A stretch of 49,498 nt of DNA from Mesorhizobium sp. B2-7-2. GTDB lineage: Bacteria > Pseudomonadota > Alphaproteobacteria > Rhizobiales > Rhizobiaceae. The stretch's first letter is position 1. Each line of letters begins with the position of its first letter. The notes beneath the pieces are model-generated. The model did not search any database. It was not told the origin of the DNA and was given only the letters and a program-made list of their open reading frames with translations. Where the stretch lies: positions 1 through 49,498 of the forward strand of contig NZ_VFTZ01000033.1 of assembly GCF_006440775.1 (NCBI RefSeq). The letters run 5' to 3'. Made by a program: the position numbers and the translations under genes. Below are positions 1 to 7,679 of the stretch, one piece after another.

Positions 1-2
1 CC

Positions 3-74
3 TTCTACAACGGCCTCGCATACTTCCGTGCCTGTGCCGACGGTTGGGCCTTGCGAGATGTGTATATGCCCTAG
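3..74 (+). CDS. C-terminal tail of a gene entering from the left edge
   Basis: The third forward frame reads 23 residues (FYNGLAYFRACADGWALRDVYMP) to a TAG stop. Its codons show the G/C-rich third positions typical of the other genes here, whereas the other two forward frames look random. Too little is present to name a family. The following 290 bases up to 366 hold no convincing gene; I see only AT-richer sequence around 185-235 that could carry the promoter of the transporter gene downstream. Confidence 0.4.
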   Translation, partial: FYNGLAYFRACADGWALRDVYMP

Positions 75-366
75 CGTGACAGCGGGGGCATTCCTGCGGA
101 CGCATCAGTTCCTCCCGTGACGGGACGCTATGTTCCGCTTCAACGACCATGTTCATCCGTTTAGTCCCCAACGCCTGGATTATCGGTCACATATGTTAAT
201 TCACCATTCTTTACATTAGCGTTTATGAATGTGAAAGGCATGAAAGCGACATAAGCTTTCAGGCGCTTGCGCGCTTTCCCTTTGCGCTGGCCTTGTTAAA
301 TGTGGTGCCGCCCGGTGCGTCGACCGATTCCGGCGGGACAGGGCAGGCAACGGGAACCTTCTTGCA

Positions 367-1590
367 ATGACATGGACCGGCGCGGGCGCGCTTTTCATCC
401 TCGTGCTCACCTATGCCGGCGTCGCCGTCGGCCGCATTCCGGGCCTGCGGCTCGACCGCGCCGGCATCGCGCTGCTGGGCGGCGCCGCCATGATCGCCAT
501 CGGCGCGATCGGCATCGAAGATGCCTACAAAGCCATCAATTTCGACACCATCACGTTGCTGCTCGGCATGATGATCGTCGTGGCGCATCTGAAGGTCTCG
601 GGCGCGTTTCGGGCGCTCGGCGGCTTTGCCATCGAGCATGCCCACGCGCCCTTCATGCTTTTGGTGATGGTGACGTTGCTGACCGGCGCGCTCTCGGCCT
701 TCCTGGTCAACGACGCGATCTGCCTGGTGATGGCGCCGATCGTCGTGCACGTCACACGAGTCATCAACCGCAACCCGGTGCCTTACCTCATCGCCACCTG
801 CACGGCCTCGAACTGCGGCAGCGTCGCCACCATCACAGGCAACCCGCAGAACATGGTGATCGGTGCGCTGTCCGGTATTTCCTATCCGGCTTTCACGCTG
901 GCGCTCGCGCCGGTGGCGCTGTTCGGCCTGCTCTGCGTCATCGTCATCGTGCGCATCGTCTACCGTGCCGAATTCTCCCGCCCTGCCGAACTCAGCCCGG
1001 AAGTCTATCGCGGCCGCATGCTGCCCGGGCAGGTGCTGAAGGCCACCATCGTGTGCGTGTTGCTGGCGCTCGCCTTCTTCGCCGGCGTTCCCGTCGCGAA
1101 GGCGGCGCTCGTTGCCGGCGCCTTCCTGCTGGTCACGCGGGCAATCAAGCCGCGGCGCATTTACCGCGAGATCGACGGACCGCTGCTCTTCATGTTCGCC
1201 GGCTTGTTCGTGGTGGTGGCGGGTGCCGAGCGCACCTTGCTCACGCCCGACATGATCGCCTGGGCCAAGAACATCGGACTAGACGATGTCTGGCGGCTCT
1301 CCGGCTTCACCGCGGTGCTTTCCAACATCATGAGCAATGTGCCGGCGGTGCTGGCGCTCCGGCCCTTCGTTCCTGGGCTGGAAAACCCGGGGCGCGCCTG
1401 GCTGGTCGTGGCGATGAGCTCGACGCTTGCCGGCAATTTCACGCTGCTCGGCTCGGTTGCCAATCTGATCGTCGCCGAACAGGCAAAAGCTGCCGGCAAG
1501 GAGCTTTCCTTCTCCGCATTCTTCAAGGTCGGCCTGCCGCTGACGCTGGTGACGCTTCTTGCCGGCACCGCCTGGCTGGCCTGGGCCTGA
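367..1590 (+). CDS. SLC13/ArsB-CitM type anion transporter
   Basis: A 407-residue, almost entirely hydrophobic protein with about ten to eleven predicted membrane helices. The pair of polar re-entrant stretches expected of the ArsB/CitM/DASS (ion transporter) superfamily is visible: SNCGSVATITGNPQNMVIG near residue 155-175 and, in the second half, SNIMSNVPAVLAL (near 318) and AGNFTLLGSVANLIVAE (near 355). These repeated SNxxSNxP and GNxxxxGSxANLI motifs are the family hallmark. It should move an inorganic or organic anion across the inner membrane, but the sequence does not reveal which; similar short proteins are often annotated simply as anion transporter. The ATG at 367 has only a weak upstream ribosome site. 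No operon partner; it converges on the HPP gene. Confidence 0.85.
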   Translation: MTWTGAGALFILVLTYAGVAVGRIPGLRLDRAGIALLGGAAMIAIGAIGIEDAYKAINFDTITLLLGMMIVVAHLKVSGAFRALGGFAIEHAHAPFMLLVMVTLLTGALSAFLVNDAICLVMAPIVVHVTRVINRNPVPYLIATCTASNCGSVATITGNPQNMVIGALSGISYPAFTLALAPVALFGLLCVIVIVRIVYRAEFSRPAELSPEVYRGRMLPGQVLKATIVCVLLALAFFAGVPVAKAALVAGAFLLVTRAIKPRRIYREIDGPLLFMFAGLFVVVAGAERTLLTPDMIAWAKNIGLDDVWRLSGFTAVLSNIMSNVPAVLALRPFVPGLENPGRAWLVVAMSSTLAGNFTLLGSVANLIVAEQAKAAGKELSFSAFFKVGLPLTLVTLLAGTAWLAWA

Positions 1591-1691
1591 AGACGCTGTC
1601 CCTTCGGACCGCCAGATTGAGAGCGCCGCGGCGAGATGACCGGCGGCAGCGCCTCGACCTGGCAGCCGGCCTGCCGGGGTGAGGGCCTTGC

Positions 1692-2777
1692 CTAGGCCAC
1701 CGCTTTCAACGGCGCCTTGTCTGTCTGCTGCAGGCGCGCGGCGGCTGCAAGCAGGTCGGTCTGGGTGATCAGGCCGAGGATGCGCCGCTCGGCATCGACG
1801 ATCACCACCGCATGGCTTCGCCCGTCGGTCAGCACCGGTAGCAGGCTCATCGCCGGCGTGTCGGGAGAGGCGGTGCCGGCCTTAGACATCACGCCTTTGA
1901 CCGTGTCGGTCGCCCTTGTCAGCTCGCGCAGACCGACCGCGCCGGAGAGCCGTCCGTCCGCGTCGATCACCGGCAAGGTGCGGATGTTGTGGTCGATCAG
2001 ATGTTTGCGCGCCTCGTCGGCCGAGGCCGTTTCCGCCACGGAGATCACATCGCGCGACATGATGTCTTTGCAAAGCAGCGTACGCTGCGAGCGCACCATG
2101 GCCTGCAACTCGACCTGGCGCAGCAGGCGCTCCAGGTCGTCACGGTCGATATCGAAGGTTTCGTCGAGCGCCGAGAGGGCGGCGTCGACATCCTCGGGCC
2201 GGAAGCCGACGCGCTCGGCCGGCGGCCGGTCGGCGGTGCCGTGGCCGCGGGCGGCGGGCACATGCACATGGGGATAGTTGCGCCGCGACAGCTTGTGGAA
2301 AAGGAAGCCGAGCGCAACCAGGATGGTCGAGTTGAGTGCTACCGGCACGAAGGGAAACAGGAAGCCCGCGGCGGCTACGGCCGGCCCGCCGAGCACGCCG
2401 GTAAGCGCCGCTGCGCCGCCCGGCGGATGCAATGAGCGCGTGAACGACATGGCGGCGATCGCCAGCGCCACCGCTAGGCCGGAGGCGATCACCGTGTCAT
2501 GCACAAAATGCGCCACCGTCACGCCGACCAGCGCCGAAATCGTGTTGCCGCCGATGATCGACCAGGGCTGCGCCAGCGGGCTCGAGGGAACGGCAAAGAG
2601 CAGCACCGCCGAAGCGCCCATTGGCGCCACCAGCATCGCCACAAGCGAGCCGCTACCCACGGCGAGCCCGCTAATCATGCCGGTGAGCGCGATACCGATG
2701 GTAGCGCCGATGCAGGCAAGCAGCCGTTCGCGAAGCGTCGCGCCTGCAAGGATCGGAACGAAAAGGCGAAACGCCAT
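1692..2777 (-). CDS. HPP family membrane protein with C-terminal CBS pair
   Basis: The first ~170 residues form four to five membrane helices and carry the family motif SLHPPGGAAAL, which defines the HPP domain (nitrite transport has been shown for plant chloroplast members; the bacterial role is not settled). The C-terminal half (about 235-355) contains two CBS repeats, the first starting MVRSQRTLLCKDIMSRDVISV and the second ending ILGLITQTDLLAAA, which normally bind adenine nucleotides and gate the attached domain. I start at the ATG at 2777 (MAFRLFVPILAG) because the helix-rich homologous region begins there; the frame stays open to 2855, but that extension looks like non-coding sequence. 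Upstream, 2778-3105 has no gene that I can support. Confidence 0.85.
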   Translation of the reverse strand: MAFRLFVPILAGATLRERLLACIGATIGIALTGMISGLAVGSGSLVAMLVAPMGASAVLLFAVPSSPLAQPWSIIGGNTISALVGVTVAHFVHDTVIASGLAVALAIAAMSFTRSLHPPGGAAALTGVLGGPAVAAAGFLFPFVPVALNSTILVALGFLFHKLSRRNYPHVHVPAARGHGTADRPPAERVGFRPEDVDAALSALDETFDIDRDDLERLLRQVELQAMVRSQRTLLCKDIMSRDVISVAETASADEARKHLIDHNIRTLPVIDADGRLSGAVGLRELTRATDTVKGVMSKAGTASPDTPAMSLLPVLTDGRSHAVVIVDAERRILGLITQTDLLAAAARLQQTDKAPLKAVA

Positions 2778-3072
2778 GGCAGACCCTGGATCGAAGAGGT
2801 GGAATTGCGTTGCCCCGCAATGCCGCTGAAGCCGCGGATTTGAAAGCCAAACCAATCCGTAGATTCGCTGCTGAAGGGAATATTATTGCACAGCGATCCG
2901 CGCAGAACGCGCCGCCAGCGGCCTCGGCTTTCTCAATCGCGCCAAGCCTTTACGACGGTTTGCAGAGTCGGTTCGGCAATTCGCCCGAATGCCCTGGCCT
3001 CGGCGAAAGTGTGCGAGTGCGGCGCGCGGCGCTGAGGCTGCTTTCGGCATGGGAGGACTGCGACAAGGTCAA

Positions 3073-3095
3073 GCGAGGCGCTGCGCGCGCCTCGC
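3073..3095 (-). terminator. GC-rich hairpin after the cupredoxin gene
   Basis: Perfect 9-bp inverted repeat (GCGAGGCGC at 3073-3081, GCGCCTCGC at 3087-3095) with a 5-base loop, 11 bases beyond the cupredoxin stop. No T-run follows on the minus strand, so it may be a 3'-end stabiliser rather than a classic intrinsic terminator. The remainder of 2778-3105 shows nothing recognisable. Confidence 0.4.
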
Positions 3096-3105
3096 TCTCG
3101 GATAG

Positions 3106-3492
3106 CTAGGGCGCCACCTCGACATGGCCCTTCATGTTGGGATGGAAGCGGCAGAAATAGTCCGCTGTTCCCGCCGCCTTCAGCGTAACCTTGCCCTTCG
3201 ACTTTGCCGGGATCATCACGTCCCAGCCGCCTTTCACCGTCGCGGTGTGGGCGATCACGTCCTTGTTCGTCCACTCGATCGTATCGCCGACCTTGGCCTG
3301 AATGTTTGCGGGCGAGAAGACCAGCCTGTCGATCGTTATCTCGATGGTCGCCGCGAACGCCGGCGATGCGATGAGCGCCAGCGCCAGAGTGAGCAAAGCA
3401 ATTCCTGGAAAAGTGTGAAACGGTTGGGCGCAGCGACTTCGCCGTAGCCTTCCGTCAGGAATTGCCTCAAAACAAAGCAATAGTAGCCTCAT
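3106..3492 (-). CDS. Secreted cupredoxin (plastocyanin/amicyanin-like copper protein)
   Basis: A 128-residue protein with a hydrophobic N-terminal segment ending SPAFAA (about 30-48), then a single cupredoxin domain. The type-1 copper ligands are all visible: His82 in IAHTATV, then Cys114, His117 and Met120 in YFCRFHPNM. It should bind one copper ion in the periplasm and carry electrons or buffer copper. The ATG at 3492 overlaps the upstream DUF4142 stop (ATGA), implying translational coupling; that gives a long, unusual pre-signal stretch, so a TTG start nearer the hydrophobic core (after AGGAAT) is possible. It is the last gene of the ECF sigma-DUF4142-cupredoxin cluster and is probably transcribed from the ECF-type promoter before DUF4142. 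Confidence 0.85.
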   Translation of the reverse strand: MRLLLLCFEAIPDGRLRRSRCAQPFHTFPGIALLTLALALIASPAFAATIEITIDRLVFSPANIQAKVGDTIEWTNKDVIAHTATVKGGWDVMIPAKSKGKVTLKAAGTADYFCRFHPNMKGHVEVAP

Positions 3493-4013
3493 TTCAACAT
3501 GCCGGCGACGTGTTCGGCATGTTGCTGATGCCCCCGGAAAATCTTGAGGCCGGTCTCCAGCAGGTCCTTCAGTTCGGCATTGCTTGCCGAGGGGATGAGC
3601 AAGGTTTCGAGCGCGCCGTTGACCTGTTTGTGATAGGCCACTTCGTTCTCGATATAGGCCTTGTCGAAGGCGGCACCCTTGAGCTTCGCCAGCTTAGCGT
3701 CCTCTTCCTTCGCAGCCTTGGCCAGGGCCTTGCTGGTGTCGTTGTCCTCGGGCGTGACCTTCAGCTTCTTCACGAGGTCGAGCGCCTGCTTGTTCACCGC
3801 CTCGTGGTCGCGCTCCATGTCTTTGGCGAAGTCGACGACCTCCTTGTTCTTGGACTTCTTGATCGCCAGCTTGGCCGCTTCGATGTCGAGCGTGCCGGCT
3901 GTATAGGCAATGTGGGCGATCTGCGGATCGGTGGGCTTTTCGGCGGCTAGCGCCAGCGGCGCCGTGCTCACGAAGAAAAGGGCGGCGAGGGCGGCGGTTG
4001 ATCGCATGAACAT
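3489..4013 (-). CDS. DUF4142 periplasmic protein
   Basis: 174 residues with a cleavable signal peptide (MFMRSTAALAALFFVSTAPLALAA) followed by an all-helical domain matching the DUF4142 pattern: FAKDMERDHEAVNKQALDLV in the middle and AYHKQVNGALETLL then GHQQHAEHVAGML at the end. This family is predicted to fold as a ferritin-like four-helix bundle and has no firmly assigned biochemical role. Glu and His residues (ERDHE, HQQHAEH) could bind metal, but that is inference. It overlaps the cupredoxin start by four bases and has its own ECF-like promoter 58 bases upstream. Confidence 0.85.
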   Translation of the reverse strand: MFMRSTAALAALFFVSTAPLALAAEKPTDPQIAHIAYTAGTLDIEAAKLAIKKSKNKEVVDFAKDMERDHEAVNKQALDLVKKLKVTPEDNDTSKALAKAAKEEDAKLAKLKGAAFDKAYIENEVAYHKQVNGALETLLIPSASNAELKDLLETGLKIFRGHQQHAEHVAGMLK

Positions 4014-4070
4014 GGCATCTCCTTCGCCCGGCGGCGCTGGCCTCGGGCTTCATTTGAGGTTGACGGTAGA

Positions 4071-4098
4071 TTGGATGCCGGACGCGTCGAAACGTTCC
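4071..4098 (-). promoter_or_regulatory. ECF-type promoter upstream of DUF4142
   Basis: On the minus strand the sequence reads GGGAACG, 16 bases after GGAAC, then CATCCAAT. GGAAC occupies 4094-4098 and CATCCAA 4071-4077. GGAAC at -35 is the hallmark of many ECF sigma promoters. The same arrangement with identical spacing precedes the sigma gene itself, which makes chance unlikely. Confidence 0.7.
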
Positions 4099-4106
4099 CG
4101 GGAAAG

Positions 4107-4805
4107 TTAGCCCTCGAAATCCAGCCTTTTCATCACCGCCTGCGTCAGCCGCTCGCAACGCCGGCCTGCAAAGGGGAAGGCGTCGAGCAGCACCGGACCG
4201 ATCTCGTCGTCCAGTGCCTTTCGCACCAGCGTTCGCGCCCGGTGCAGCCTGGTCTTCACCGTCTCGGGCCTCACGCCGAGAAAATCGGCGGTTTCCTCGA
4301 TGCTCAGGCCCTCGATGACGCGGGCGACGAAGACGGTGCGATAGACATCGGGAAGGCTGTCGGTCGCCCGTTCGACAAGCCTCAGAATCTGCCGCTGCGC
4401 CATGGTCCGCTCCGGATCGTCGCCTGGGTTCAAGTCGGTTGGATTCAAGGGAAACCGGATGATCTGCGCCTCCGGGTTCTCATCCATCGCCGCGACGCGC
4501 TTGCGCTTGCGCAGCCGGCCGAGCGCTTCGTTGATGACGATGCGCGACAGCCAGGTGGATAAAGAGGCCTCGCCGCGAAAGCTGCTAAGATTTGCGAAGG
4601 CGCGCATATAGGCCTCCTGCACGATGTCCTCGGCCTCCGCGTCATTGCGCACCACGCCGCGCGCGATGCGGTAGAGTCGCTGGTTGTACGTCTTGATGAT
4701 GGCACGGAACGCATTCGGATCGCGCGCAAGCGCCCGGCGAACCAATGCCATGTCGCCGGCTTCGGCCGTACCGACCTCGGCAGTTTCGATGGCGGGCTTT
4801 ATCAT
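4107..4805 (-). CDS. ECF-family RNA polymerase sigma factor
   Basis: A 232-residue sigma-70 family protein of the extracytoplasmic function type. Region 2 is clear (YNQRLYRIARGVVRNDAEAEDIVQEAYMRAFANL, then FRGEASLSTWLSRIVINEA), as is region 4 with its helix-turn-helix (LPDVYRTVFVARVIEGLSIEETADFLGV, then ETVKTRLHRARTLVRKAL). A short C-terminal tail containing FPFAGRRCERL follows, a feature seen in some ECF subgroups. The ATG at 4805 is preceded by GGGAGA at proper distance, so I prefer it to the longer open frame to 4889. No anti-sigma gene with a recognisable ZAS or membrane domain lies next to it; the downstream neighbours are DUF4142 and the cupredoxin. Two matching promoter elements suggest autoregulation plus control of the neighbours. 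Confidence 0.92.
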   Translation of the reverse strand: MIKPAIETAEVGTAEAGDMALVRRALARDPNAFRAIIKTYNQRLYRIARGVVRNDAEAEDIVQEAYMRAFANLSSFRGEASLSTWLSRIVINEALGRLRKRKRVAAMDENPEAQIIRFPLNPTDLNPGDDPERTMAQRQILRLVERATDSLPDVYRTVFVARVIEGLSIEETADFLGVRPETVKTRLHRARTLVRKALDDEIGPVLLDAFPFAGRRCERLTQAVMKRLDFEG

Positions 4806-4838
4806 CGCGCCCGATCTCCCGACAGATGTTGCATCCAC

Positions 4839-4868
4839 GGTTGGATGCGTCTGCCGACAAAAGGTTCC
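4839..4868 (-). promoter_or_regulatory. ECF-type promoter of the sigma gene, with hairpin over the -10
   Basis: Minus strand: GGGAACC (GGAAC at 4864-4868), 16-base spacer, CATCCAACC (4839-4847), about 34 bases before the sigma ATG. The -10-like CATCCA is itself half of a perfect 7-bp inverted repeat, GCATCCA/TGGATGC (4831-4848), which could form a hairpin at the transcript start or bind a dimer. The element matches the one at 4071-4098 in sequence and spacing. Confidence 0.7.
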
Positions 4869-4949
4869 CGAGCTGGTTGCACGGACCATGCTAACGCTTC
4901 GACCGGGGCTTGTCTGCCGCCGGTGCGGATTTCCGTGCCGATCAGCCTG

Positions 4950-6122
4950 TCATCCGGCTGCGGCGGCCGCCGCGAGCCCGCGCAGAATGTCGGCCTTGAG
5001 ATCTTCGACATCCTCGAGCCCGATCTGCAGGCGGATCAGCGAGCCGGCATATGAGCCTTTGGCAAGCATGCGGTCGCCGAGGAAGACCGGAACGGCGAGG
5101 CTTTCATAGCCGCCCCAGGAATAACCGAGGCCGAAGATCTTGAGCGCGTCGAGAAAGGCGTGCTGGGCCTTCTGGCCGCCGCCGTTGAGCACGATCGAGA
5201 AAACTCCGCTCGAGCCGCAGAAATCGCGCTTCCAGAGCGCATGGTCGGGATGGCTTTCCAGCGCCGGATGCAGCACCTGCGCGATGCCAGGCTGCTCCTC
5301 CAGCCAGCGCGCGATGTCGAGCGCGCTCTTGCGGTGATGCTCGAGCCGCACGCCCATCGTGCGCAGGCCGCGCAGCACCTGGTAGATATCGTCGGGACCG
5401 GAACAGCAGCCCAGCGTGCAAAACCCGTCATAAAGTTTCGTCCAGCAGGCGTCGTTGGCCGAAACCAGGCCGAGCAGCACGTCGGAATGGCCGCCCGGAT
5501 ATTTCGTTGCCGCGTGGATGGAGATGTCGACGCCATGGTCGAGCGGCTTAAAATAGAGCGGCGTCGCCCAGGTGTTGTCCATCATCACGATAGCGTTCGC
5601 CGCATGTGCCGCCTTGGAGATCGCCGGGATGTCCTGCACCTCATAGGTGTTCGATGCCGGCGATTCGGTGAACACCACCTTTGTGTTTGGCTTGATCAGC
5701 GAAGCGATGCCGGCGCCGATGCGCGGCTCGTAATATTCGATCTCAACACCGAGCCGCTTCAGCATCGTGTCGGCGAAGTGGCGCGTCGGGTGGTAGACGC
5801 TGTCGACGATCAACAAGTGATCGCCCGTGGCAAGGAAGGTGAGCAGCGGCACCGTCACCGCCGCCAGCCCGGAAGGCACCGCGATCGTGCCGGCCGAGCC
5901 TTCCAGCGCATCGACGGCGAGCGTCAGCGCGTCCATCGTCGGCGTGCCGCGCGTGCCGTAAGTGTATTTCTGGCTGCGCCCGGCCATCGAAGCGGCGTCG
6001 GGATAAAGCACTGTCGAGGCATGCACGACCGGCGGGTTGACGAAGCCGAAATAGTCGCGCGGGTTGTTGCCGGAATGGGCAAGCAGCGTATTGATGCCCA
6101 TCTCGATGCCGTCTCTAGCCAT
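4950..6122 (-). CDS. metC: Cystathionine beta-lyase (PLP-dependent)
   Basis: 390 residues of the Cys/Met metabolism PLP-enzyme family. It should cleave cystathionine to homocysteine, pyruvate and ammonia in methionine synthesis. The PLP lysine is Lys207 in SIHAATKYPGGHSDVLLG; YGTRGTPT (about 55-62) is the phosphate-binding segment of the neighbouring subunit, and MDNTWATPLYFKPLDHGVD precedes the lysine. The C-terminal SWGGYESLAVP segment is typical of beta-lyases and distinguishes them from gamma-lyase/synthase relatives. I chose the ATG at 6122 (AGGCGA seven bases upstream); the frame is open further, but the extension is Arg/Ala/Pro-rich and unlike the family. It lies upstream of the sigma gene on the same strand, separated by 144 bases holding that gene's own promoter. 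Confidence 0.93.
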   Translation of the reverse strand: MARDGIEMGINTLLAHSGNNPRDYFGFVNPPVVHASTVLYPDAASMAGRSQKYTYGTRGTPTMDALTLAVDALEGSAGTIAVPSGLAAVTVPLLTFLATGDHLLIVDSVYHPTRHFADTMLKRLGVEIEYYEPRIGAGIASLIKPNTKVVFTESPASNTYEVQDIPAISKAAHAANAIVMMDNTWATPLYFKPLDHGVDISIHAATKYPGGHSDVLLGLVSANDACWTKLYDGFCTLGCCSGPDDIYQVLRGLRTMGVRLEHHRKSALDIARWLEEQPGIAQVLHPALESHPDHALWKRDFCGSSGVFSIVLNGGGQKAQHAFLDALKIFGLGYSWGGYESLAVPVFLGDRMLAKGSYAGSLIRLQIGLEDVEDLKADILRGLAAAAAAG

Positions 6123-6256
6123 GGTTCGTCGCCTGTCGAATGATGTCAGGAACCAGCCATAAAGCGGCGGCAAAGCCGGCGCAACCGCGCCGCGCCCGCC
6201 AAAAGCCGGTCTTCCGCTGGGCCAATCCAAAGGCGCGCAAGCCCAGTAAAGCACCG

Positions 6257-6475
6257 CTAGTGCCGCAGCGGATTCTGCCGCCAGACCACGGATTCGCGGC
6301 GGCGCGACTTGGCTGATTTGTTCGCATCGCCTGCCGGTTTCATGTGCTCTTGTCCGCAATTCAGGCATTTGCGCCAATTGCTTTTCAAACCTCCCTGGAA
6401 TCGGTCATTTCCCTTGACCTCACAGGAATAATCGCCTTCGATGCGTTTCGTGAATGGGAGGCAGCGCATCGGCAA
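6257..6475 (-). CDS. Possible small CxxC protein (uncertain)
   Basis: A 72-codon frame between metC and aapJ. Its C-terminal half reads WRKCLNCGQEHMKPAGDANK and then a basic stretch ending SVVWRQNPLRH, with Cys37 and Cys40 in a zinc-ribbon-like CxxC. The N-terminal part is less convincing and no good ribosome site precedes the ATG at 6475; GGGAGG lies directly against an internal TTG. I do not recognise the family and it may be chance. Apart from this frame, 6123-6588 holds only the divergent metC and aapJ leaders, with CTTGAC at 6413 a weak -35 candidate for aapJ. Confidence 0.25.
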   Translation of the reverse strand: MPMRCLPFTKRIEGDYSCEVKGNDRFQGGLKSNWRKCLNCGQEHMKPAGDANKSAKSRRRESVVWRQNPLRH

Positions 6476-6588
6476 TCGATGCGGGTCCCGGGAGTGGGCC
6501 TTGGAGTGGGAGCTGCATTCACAAACGAAAAAAGATCAAGCGTCGCCTGGCAATAGGGGCGCCTGTAACAGAAAAGGGTCTGTGGGTC

Positions 6589-7617
6589 ATGAAACACATT
6601 GCAATCGGCATTCTTGGCGTCGCCGCGCTCGGGTTCATGGCGTCTGCCGCTTCGGCCGGCACGCTCGATACCGTGAAGCAGAAGGGCTTTATCCAGTGCG
6701 GCGTCTCGACCGGCCTCGCCGGCTTCTCGGCGCCGGACGACAAGGGCGACTGGAAGGGCATCGACGCGGACTTCTGTCGCGCCGTTGCGGCCGCTGTCTT
6801 CGGTGACGGCTCCAAAGTCAAGTTCACGCCGCTCAGCGCCAAGGAACGTTTCACCGCCTTGCAATCGGGCGAGATCGACATCCTGTCGCGCAACACCACC
6901 TGGACCAGCAACCGCGACAGCGCGCTCGGCCTCGATTTTGTCGGCATCACCTACTATGACGGCCAGGGCTTCATGATCAATGCCAAGAAGCTGCCCGGCG
7001 TGAACTCCGCGCTGCAGCTTTCGGGCGCCGCCGTGTGCGTGCAGAGCGGCACCACCACCGAGCTCAATCTCGCCGACTACTTCAAGAAGAACAAGATGGA
7101 GTACAACCCCGTCGTGTTCGAAAAACTCGAAGAGGTCAACGCGGCCTATGACGCCGGCCGCTGCGATGCTTACACCACCGACCAGTCCGGCCTTTATGGT
7201 ATCCGTCTGACGCTGTCCTCGCCGGCCGACCATGTCGTGCTGCCCGAGATCATCTCCAAGGAGCCGCTCGGCCCGGCCGTGCGCCAGGGCGACGACCAGT
7301 GGGCGCATATCGCGCGCTGGACATATTTCGCGCTGCTCAACGCCGAGGAAGCCGGCATCACGCAGGCCAATGTCGATGAGATGAAGACGTCGACCGACCC
7401 GAACATCCAGCGCCTTCTCGGCACTGAACCGGACGGCAAGTATGGTGCCGATCTCGGCCTCTCCAACGACTTTGTCGTCAACATCGTCAAGGCTGTCGGC
7501 AACTACGGCGAAATGTTTGAGCGCAATGTCGGCTCGGGCAGCCCGCTTAAGATCGCGCGCGGCATCAACGCGCTGTGGACCAAGGGCGGCCTGCAATACG
7601 GTCCGCCGATCCGCTGA
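6589..7617 (+). CDS. aapJ: General L-amino acid ABC transporter, periplasmic binding protein
   Basis: 342 residues, beginning with a signal peptide (MKHIAIGILGVAALGFMASAASA). The mature protein opens TLDTVKQKGFIQCGVSTGLAGFS, the usual start of family-3 solute-binding proteins, with FTALQSGEIDILSRNTTWT and SGTTTELNLADYF in the ligand-binding lobes. AapJ captures a broad range of L-amino acids for the AapQMP permease; in rhizobia this system matters for amino-acid cycling in root nodules (known for Rhizobium leguminosarum). I start at the ATG at 6589 because the signal peptide begins there and AAAAGGG lies upstream; the longer frame from 6454 is not convincing. It is the first gene of a four-gene operon. 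Confidence 0.93.
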   Translation: MKHIAIGILGVAALGFMASAASAGTLDTVKQKGFIQCGVSTGLAGFSAPDDKGDWKGIDADFCRAVAAAVFGDGSKVKFTPLSAKERFTALQSGEIDILSRNTTWTSNRDSALGLDFVGITYYDGQGFMINAKKLPGVNSALQLSGAAVCVQSGTTTELNLADYFKKNKMEYNPVVFEKLEEVNAAYDAGRCDAYTTDQSGLYGIRLTLSSPADHVVLPEIISKEPLGPAVRQGDDQWAHIARWTYFALLNAEEAGITQANVDEMKTSTDPNIQRLLGTEPDGKYGADLGLSNDFVVNIVKAVGNYGEMFERNVGSGSPLKIARGINALWTKGGLQYGPPIR

Positions 7618-7679
7618 TTGAAACGTGATCCGGGAGGCAGGTCGTCTGTCTCCCGGTTTCTCTTTCCAGAGGACGGTCC

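Noticed and set aside
6123..6588. Riboswitch before metC
   Set aside because: I looked for SAM-type riboswitch features in the metC leader and could not recognise any conserved core; a covariance-model search would be needed.
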